From contig JALWOO010000421.1 of NCBI GenBank assembly GCA_027083485.1, positions 1-19,892 on the forward strand: a DNA stretch of 19,892 bases, in the 5' to 3' direction. Both the position numbers and the translations under genes were made by a program. This document shows positions 15,589 to 19,892 of the stretch, one piece after another. A model generated the notes under the pieces. That model saw only the letters and a program-made list of their open reading frames with translations. It did not search any database and was not told the DNA's origin. Numbering within the stretch: the first letter of the stretch is position 1; each line of letters starts with the position of its first letter. Source of the DNA: Amylibacter sp. (GTDB lineage Bacteria > Pseudomonadota > Alphaproteobacteria > Rhodobacterales > Rhodobacteraceae).

Positions 15589-15595
15589 GCCCACC

Positions 15596-15744
15596 TCGGT
15601 TTTGCCCACCTTTTCGTCGGCAATATGCGCTATTTGCGAATAGATTTCAATTGCAAAACCGCCTTTGCAGAGGTCCAGCCTGCGCGCCCAAAGGGGGCAG
15701 GTTTTTTCTTTGTGGATTTTTGCCCTAAAATACGGCAAAACCGA
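15596..15744. repeat. Inverted GGCAAAACCGA repeats in the irr upstream region
   Basis: TCGGTTTTGCC (15596-15606, beside the irr ribosome site) and GGCAAAACCGA (15734-15744) are perfect 11-base inverted copies. A related GCAAAACCG lies at 15653-15661, and TTTTGCC (15718-15724) pairs with GGCAAAA (15734-15740) around a 9-base spacer containing TAAAAT. Four related copies within about 150 bases between two divergent genes suggest binding sites for one regulator, possibly Irr itself. They do not match a Fur or Irr box that I can recall precisely. Confidence 0.4.
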
Positions 15745-15780
15745 TCAGAATTAAAACCAAACTTACACTGGAATCATCTA

Positions 15781-16620
15781 ATGCGTCTTTTATCGAGTAG
15801 CCTTGTTTTGGCTTTGTCCGCTTGTAGCATCGCCCAGACACCCCAAGACTACGCCGCCAAAATATCCAGCCAACGGGCAAGCTGCGAAGCTCGCGCGTCC
15901 AGCCAATGCAACTTTATCAACAGCCCGGTCCGCCTGAGCAGCAAGGAAATCATCCTGCCAAACCGGGCGTTGCCGTTTTATGCGACCCAGAATGATTTGA
16001 ACTTTATCGACGCCAAAACAACAAAATGGACCGCACCGCGCGATACCCTGACCGATGGGGCCTCTATTCCCCGTGTGTTTATCAAAGTAATCGGCGATCC
16101 ACGCAGTCGCGAATTCCTGAATGCGGCAACCATGCATGATGCCTATTGTGGCCGCGGGAATGAAAACGGGCAATACTATCATGTGGCCCCCTGGCAGAGC
16201 GTTCACCGGATGTTTTATGACGGTTTGCGCGTTGGCGGCACTCCCGCAACCAAGGCAAAACTGATGTATGCCGCTGTCTACCTCGCAGGCCCGCGTTGGA
16301 GTAAATTACGCAAATCCACGGGCAAAACAGCCCCCACAACAAATGCCGGAGCCTTTGCCAAACAGCAAACAAACAAAAGCTTGCCGGATCAGGGCGTAAC
16401 CGACAGTCAGCTGCTAGGGGCCTTGGCTGCGGCCAAAAACTTTATCGTAACCACCAATCCTTCCATTGACGCACTAGAGGCCTTTCTGACCAAAACAGAA
16501 CAAAAGCTTCTGCGGAATGCCATTCAGAACAGACTTGACGAGGCAGAGGAACACAACGCCGAAGATCCAGCGGGCTCCACCGGTTACAACCCGGTCTCCC
16601 CGGGCGGTGCCTTCCCTTGA
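15781..16620 (+). CDS. DUF1353-like lipoprotein
   Basis: The ATG at 15781 opens a 279 aa protein with a lipoprotein signal (MRLLSSSLVLALSAC), lipobox LSAC with Cys15 as the lipidation site. The same frame is open 52 codons further upstream, but that part has no signal-like character. The central domain has TDGASIPRVF (91-100), GDPRSREFLNAATMHDAYC (105-123) and a following helix. The pairing TDGASIP...HD is typical of DUF1353, a family common in phages and bacteria that has been suspected to be a small peptidase-like domain; no activity is established. The last 90 residues are low-complexity and charged (about 175-279). It is divergent from irr and 96 bases upstream of fabA. No strong ribosome site precedes the ATG. 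Confidence 0.75.
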   Translation: MRLLSSSLVLALSACSIAQTPQDYAAKISSQRASCEARASSQCNFINSPVRLSSKEIILPNRALPFYATQNDLNFIDAKTTKWTAPRDTLTDGASIPRVFIKVIGDPRSREFLNAATMHDAYCGRGNENGQYYHVAPWQSVHRMFYDGLRVGGTPATKAKLMYAAVYLAGPRWSKLRKSTGKTAPTTNAGAFAKQQTNKSLPDQGVTDSQLLGALAAAKNFIVTTNPSIDALEAFLTKTEQKLLRNAIQNRLDEAEEHNAEDPAGSTGYNPVSPGGAFP

Positions 16621-16649
16621 TCTATCCCAAAGCAGCCATGGATACTCTC

Positions 16650-16678
16650 TTGCCTCTACTTGGGCGCAAATGTTAGAC
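16650..16678 (+). promoter_or_regulatory. Probable fabA promoter
   Basis: TTGCCT (16650-16655) and TTAGAC (16673-16678) are separated by exactly 17 bases, a sigma-70-type arrangement of moderate quality. The ribosome site AGGAGA (16702-16707) and the fabA ATG (16717) follow at suitable distances. This would let fabA-fabB-fabI be transcribed apart from the upstream lipoprotein gene. Confidence 0.45.
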
Positions 16679-16716
16679 CCGTTTCTAATGAACACGCCAA
16701 CAGGAGACAGTAATCC

Positions 16717-17226
16717 ATGTCCGACAGACCCACCAGTTACGGCTATGAAGACCTATTGAAATGCGCCCGGGGCGAACTGTTTGGCGAGGGCAATGCCCAA
16801 TTGCCAGCCCCTCCTATGCTGATGATGGACCGGATCACCGAAATTTCCGACGATGGCGGCGAACATGGCAAGGGCCATGTGGTTGCCGAATTCGACATCA
16901 AACCGGACCTGTGGTTCTTTGACTGCCATTTTCCGGGCAATCCGATCATGCCCGGCTGTCTTGGCCTTGACGGATTGTGGCAACTGACCGGTTTCAACCT
17001 TGGCTGGCGCGGCTGGCAAGGGCGCGGCTATGCGCTCGGTGTGGGCGAGGTAAAACTCACCGGCATGGTGCGCCCAGATCGCAAGATGCTGACCTACCAC
17101 GTGGATTTCACCAAAGCGATTCAAAACCGCCGTCTGACCATGGGCGTCGCCGATGGCCGTGTAGAGGCCGATGGCGAAGTCATCTATCTGGTCAAAGACA
17201 TGAAAGTTGCGCTGTCCGCCAGCTAA
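16717..17226 (+). CDS. fabA: 3-hydroxydecanoyl-ACP dehydratase/isomerase
   Basis: FabA dehydrates 3-hydroxydecanoyl-ACP and isomerises the trans-2 product to cis-3-decenoyl-ACP, the branch into unsaturated fatty acids. The protein has 169 aa, typical length. The hot-dog fold active site is complete: His71 in [13 protein letters not shown] and Asp85 in LGLDGLWQL, matching His70 and Asp84 of the E. coli enzyme. The early segment [12 protein letters not shown] and the later [11 protein letters not shown] are also standard. AGGAGA lies 9 bases before the ATG. fabB follows after 27 bases, giving the classic unsaturated fatty-acid pair. Confidence 0.97.
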   Translation: MSDRPTSYGYEDLLKCARGELFGEGNAQLPAPPMLMMDRITEISDDGGEHGKGHVVAEFDIKPDLWFFDCHFPGNPIMPGCLGLDGLWQLTGFNLGWRGWQGRGYALGVGEVKLTGMVRPDRKMLTYHVDFTKAIQNRRLTMGVADGRVEADGEVIYLVKDMKVALSAS

Positions 17227-17253
17227 GCACACACTACAACAAGGGAGAGCGCC

Positions 17254-18483
17254 ATGCGCCGAGTCGTCGTCACAGGGTTGGGGATCGTATCCTCTATCGG
17301 GAATTCCGCCGAGGAGGTTCTGGCCTCGCTCAAAGCCGGTAAATCCGGCATCACCGCCAATGAAGCCATGATCGAGCACGGCTTTCGCAGCCAGATCGCC
17401 GGTGCGCCAAACATCGACATCAAGGAACATGTGGAAAAACGCACCCTGCGTTTCATGGGGCCGGGGGCGGCCTATGCCCATATCGCCATGCAACAGGCGA
17501 TTGCCGATTCAGGGCTGGAAGAAAGCGACATCGTCAACCCGCGCACCGGTCTGATTGCCGGTTCCGGCGGGCCGTCCACATCGGCCATGCTGGTGGCGCA
17601 TCAAACCGTGCTGAAAAACGGTGCCCCCAAACGCATCGGCCCGTTTGCGGTGCCCAAATGCATGGGCTCCACCATTTCCGCCAACTTGTCCACCGCGTTC
17701 AAGATCAAGGGCATCAATTATTCGATCACCTCGGCCTGTTCCACATCCCTGCATTGCATCGGCTCGGCTGCCGAACAGATCATGATGGGCAAACAGGACG
17801 TGATGTTTGCCGGTGGCGGCGAGGAACTGGACTGGACCCTGTCCTGCCTGTTTGACGCCATGGGCGCCATGAGCAGCAAATACAACGACACACCGGAACT
17901 GGCCTCCCGCGCTTTTGACGCCAACCGCGACGGTTTTGTGATTGCCGGCGGCGGCGGCATTCTGGTGCTGGAGGAGTTGTCCCATGCACAGGCGCGCGGT
18001 GCGAAAATCTACGCCGAAGTCACCGGCTTTGCCGCCACATCGGACGGCCATGACATGGTCGCCCCGTCCGGCGAAGGCGGCGAACGCGCCATGCGTCTGG
18101 CGCTGCAAGGCCTGCCCGAGGGCCGCAAAGTCGGCTATATCAACGCACACGGCACATCGACGCCGGTTGGCGACATTGGCGAAATCGAAGCCGTACGCCG
18201 CGTGTTTGGTCAAGGCACCACCCCGCCGGTATCCTCGACCAAATCCATGACCGGCCACAGCCAGGGGGCCACCGGCGCACAAGAGGCGATTTATTGTCTG
18301 TTGATGCTGGAAAACGATTTCATTGCGCCGTCGATCAATGTGGAAACCCTTGATCCCGCGCTAAACCCCGCAGAAATCGCCACCAGCCGCGTTGACAATG
18401 CCGGTCTGGATACGGTGATGACCAATTCCTTCGGGTTTGGCGGCACCAACGGGTCCATGCTACTTTCAAAATTCAAAGGATAA
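17254..18483 (+). CDS. fabB: 3-oxoacyl-ACP synthase I
   Basis: FabB elongates the cis-unsaturated acyl-ACP made by FabA. The 409 aa thiolase-fold protein has the Cys-His-His triad: Cys162 in TSACSTSLHC, His299 in NAHGTSTPVGD and His335 in STKSMTGHSQGATG, with Lys330 just before. The ending NSFGFGGTNGSMLL is standard. Pairing with fabA, rather than a fabF-type context, supports synthase I over synthase II. A ribosome site (AAGGGAGAG) precedes the ATG. Its last codons contain AAAGGA, which serves as the ribosome site of fabI six bases further on, so the two are probably translated together. Confidence 0.95.
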   Translation: MRRVVVTGLGIVSSIGNSAEEVLASLKAGKSGITANEAMIEHGFRSQIAGAPNIDIKEHVEKRTLRFMGPGAAYAHIAMQQAIADSGLEESDIVNPRTGLIAGSGGPSTSAMLVAHQTVLKNGAPKRIGPFAVPKCMGSTISANLSTAFKIKGINYSITSACSTSLHCIGSAAEQIMMGKQDVMFAGGGEELDWTLSCLFDAMGAMSSKYNDTPELASRAFDANRDGFVIAGGGGILVLEELSHAQARGAKIYAEVTGFAATSDGHDMVAPSGEGGERAMRLALQGLPEGRKVGYINAHGTSTPVGDIGEIEAVRRVFGQGTTPPVSSTKSMTGHSQGATGAQEAIYCLLMLENDFIAPSINVETLDPALNPAEIATSRVDNAGLDTVMTNSFGFGGTNGSMLLSKFKG

Positions 18484-18489
18484 TCCGAT

Positions 18490-19281
18490 ATGACAGGACA
18501 ACTGGCAGGCAAACGCGGCCTGATCATGGGCGTGGCGAATGAACGCTCCATTGCCTGGGGCATCGCCAAAGCCATGGCCGAGGCCGGTGCCGAGCTGGCC
18601 TTTACCTATCAGGGCGAAGCCTTTGGCAAACGTCTGGCCCCGCTGGCCGAACGGGTTGGCTCCGATTTCATGGTGGATGTGGATGTAACGGATGATGCGT
18701 CACTGGACGCCGCATTCGAGGCCCTGCAAGCGCGCTGGGACACGATTGATTTCGTGGTCCACGCCATTGCCTATTCCGACAAGAACGAATTGACCGGACG
18801 GATATTGAACACCTCCCGCGCCAATTTCAAGAACTCGCTGGAAATCTCGGCCTATTCCTTTATCGAAGTGGCCCGCCGCGCCCATCCGATGATGGTGGAA
18901 AACGGCGGCACCCTGCTGACGCTGACCTATGGCGGCTCCAACCGCGTCACCCCGTTTTACAACGTCATGGGCGTGGCCAAGGCAGCCCTTGAAAGCACCA
19001 CCCGTTATCTGGCAAACGACCTCGGCCCCGAGGGCATCCGCGTCAACGCGATTTCACCAGGCCCCATGAAAACCCTCGCCGGTGCCGCCATTGGCGGGGC
19101 GCGTAAAACATTCCGCCACACCGGCGAAAATGCCCCCTTGCGCGAAAATGCAACACTGGAAGCCGTCGGCGGCACTGCTGTCTATCTGGCCTCCGAAGCA
19201 GGCGCCTGCACCACAGGTGAAATCATCCATGTGGACGGCGGCTATCACGTGCTGGGCATGCCGCAGCCGGAAAACCTGTAA
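18490..19281 (+). CDS. fabI: Enoyl-ACP reductase (NADH)
   Basis: FabI reduces trans-2-enoyl-ACP, the last step of each fatty-acid elongation round. The 263 aa short-chain dehydrogenase has the FabI-type nucleotide site GLIMGVANERSIAWGIA (10-26) and the catalytic Tyr157 and Lys164 in FYNVMGVAKAALE. Tyr147 and the C-terminal HVDGGYHVLGM are also present. Tyr147, Tyr157 and Lys164 correspond to Tyr146, Tyr156 and Lys163 of E. coli FabI, so it should be of the triclosan-binding type, although sensitivity cannot be read from sequence alone. It is the third gene of the fab operon, six bases after fabB. A C7/G7 inverted repeat 12 bases past its stop codon may end the operon. Confidence 0.96.
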   Translation: MTGQLAGKRGLIMGVANERSIAWGIAKAMAEAGAELAFTYQGEAFGKRLAPLAERVGSDFMVDVDVTDDASLDAAFEALQARWDTIDFVVHAIAYSDKNELTGRILNTSRANFKNSLEISAYSFIEVARRAHPMMVENGGTLLTLTYGGSNRVTPFYNVMGVAKAALESTTRYLANDLGPEGIRVNAISPGPMKTLAGAAIGGARKTFRHTGENAPLRENATLEAVGGTAVYLASEAGACTTGEIIHVDGGYHVLGMPQPENL

Positions 19282-19293
19282 CACAACCCATAC

Positions 19294-19334
19294 TTGCCCC
19301 CCCGCAGAACATCACTAGTATCAAGGGGGGGCAA
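19294..19334. terminator. C7/G7 inverted repeat after fabI
   Basis: TTGCCCCCCC (19294-19303) and GGGGGGGCAA (19325-19334) are perfect 10-base complements around a 21-base loop. The stem is very GC-rich and starts 12 bases after the fabI stop codon, where an operon end is expected. There is no T-run behind it, so it is either a Rho-assisted terminator, an RNA-stabilising 3' end, or a binding site. A second small hairpin (GCCCT-N8-AGGGC, 19339-19356) follows, and its 3' arm overlaps the AAGGG ribosome site of the next gene. Confidence 0.5.
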
Positions 19335-19366
19335 ATTCGCCCTGCTGTTCAAGGGCCTTATTCACA

Positions 19367-19892
19367 ATGACCACCCCCCGATATTTTCTGCGACGTCTTT
19401 TCGCATTTTTCGTAGATTTTTTGATTATCAACATCATAACAACCTTGGTGTTGTTGCCTTTGGTACACAATAATACCGATAATTTTCGCCTGAGCGGTTT
19501 ATTGCGCTCCACCCTGTGTTACAAAATCTCACAGGCCTCCCAATCTCTACATGACCTTGTTGCACCCTCAATAATAACCGGTGGGGCTTTGTGTGAAACC
19601 AAAGCAAATTTTGTGGCGAATGGGCATTCCCTCACTTTGGTACTGGACCGCCAGACCTCGCAAAACGGTAATGTGCAGCATTCAATCGATAAGCGGATTA
19701 CGTTTCCGGTGGATGCAAAGGGTAACATCGTAAAACCGTTATTTCTGCAAGGGATTCTGGATTGGGTGTTGCTGGCGCTTGGTTCTGTCTTTTTTCTGAC
19801 CCGCTGGCAGGGTAAAACACCGGGCAAAGCCTTGCTTGGCCTGCGTGTCACCGGATTAACCAAAGGTGCCGCACTACGGCGCGAGGCAATGC
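19367..19892 (+). CDS. RDD-family membrane protein, 5' part
   Basis: A frame starting with ATG at 19367 stays open to the right edge (175 codons), so the gene is cut by the window. The N-terminus RRLFAFFVDFLIINIITTLVLLPLV (9-33) is the first RDD membrane helix with the family's Arg...Asp pattern. The second helix (about 126-145) leads to TRWQGKTPGKALLGLRVT (145-162), the conserved RDD GKTPGK..GLRV segment. Between the helices lie about 95 mostly polar residues with two cysteines (51 and 76), longer than the usual short RDD loop. RDD proteins are membrane proteins of mostly unknown function; some act as ion/H+ antiporters. AAGGG lies about 11 bases before the ATG. The gene is noticeably richer in A and T than fabA-fabB-fabI. 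Confidence 0.8.
   Translation, partial: MTTPRYFLRRLFAFFVDFLIINIITTLVLLPLVHNNTDNFRLSGLLRSTLCYKISQASQSLHDLVAPSIITGGALCETKANFVANGHSLTLVLDRQTSQNGNVQHSIDKRITFPVDAKGNIVKPLFLQGILDWVLLALGSVFFLTRWQGKTPGKALLGLRVTGLTKGAALRREAM

Noticed and set aside
15589..15738. N-terminal extension of Irr by 50 codons
   Set aside because: The extra residues do not look like a Fur protein, and a good ribosome site with a family-typical start lies at 15588.
15625..15780. N-terminal extension of the DUF1353 lipoprotein by 52 codons
   Set aside because: It would bury the lipoprotein signal and lipobox inside the protein; the ATG at 15781 gives a proper signal sequence.
16753..17493. Minus-strand open frame across fabA and the start of fabB
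   Set aside because: It runs opposite two genes with intact active sites and has no family features.
1..19892. CRISPR array, transposon, phage or toxin-antitoxin system
   Set aside because: No regularly spaced direct repeats, transposase, integrase or paired small toxin/antitoxin genes were found on either strand.

Overview
The window looks like chromosomal core DNA of a marine-type alphaproteobacterium, most likely Rhodobacteraceae (Roseobacter group). This rests on protein character and gene order: a compact leucine-catabolism operon, an Irr-type Fur protein next to fabA-fabB-fabI, a MucR/Ros-type regulator of the 'CLEDGKKFKMLKKHL' kind, CobT/CobS in a divergent pair, and moderately high GC with short gaps. 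No 16S rRNA, tRNA, transposase, phage gene, CRISPR array or origin was seen, so the assignment is an inference. No stretch above about 300 bases lacks a gene; the longest gaps are about 200 bases (9231-9432 and 14098-14298).

Region 1 (1-467) is the 3' part of a probable lipoprotein gene. It meets the leucine operon tail to tail, with a small hairpin over both stop codons. Region 2 (475-8025, minus strand) reads, in transcription order: isovaleryl-CoA dehydrogenase, a small secreted Cys-rich protein of unknown function, methylcrotonyl-CoA carboxylase beta then alpha (biotin) subunits, a glutathione S-transferase-like protein, HMG-CoA lyase and an enoyl-CoA hydratase acting as methylglutaconyl-CoA hydratase. 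Together the five enzymes turn isovaleryl-CoA into acetyl-CoA and acetoacetate. A palindrome in the promoter region (8045-8064) looks like a TetR-type operator.

Region 3 (8175-11700) has a CDP-alcohol phosphatidyltransferase, a DsrC/TusE-family protein that has lost the family's C-terminal cysteine, and a membrane-bound PAS hybrid histidine kinase. Region 4 (11785-14097) has the lower-ligand and assembly steps of cobalamin synthesis, cobT and cobS, and a Ros/MucR-type regulator. The kinase and cobT both carry perfect inverted repeats whose 3' arm contains the ribosome-binding site, which suggests translational control.

Region 5 (14299-15588) has a glycosyltransferase-2-like protein and, convergent to it, the iron regulator Irr. 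Region 6 (15781-19281) has a DUF1353-type lipoprotein followed by fabA, fabB and fabI, the unsaturated fatty-acid branch point, elongation and enoyl reduction. Region 7 (19367 to the right edge) is the open 5' part of an RDD-family membrane protein that starts after a C7/G7 inverted repeat.

I found no clearly new multi-gene system. The items most worth a second look are the two ribosome-site hairpins, the cysteine-free DsrC-like protein, the repeated motif around irr, and the unknown secreted protein inside the leucine operon.
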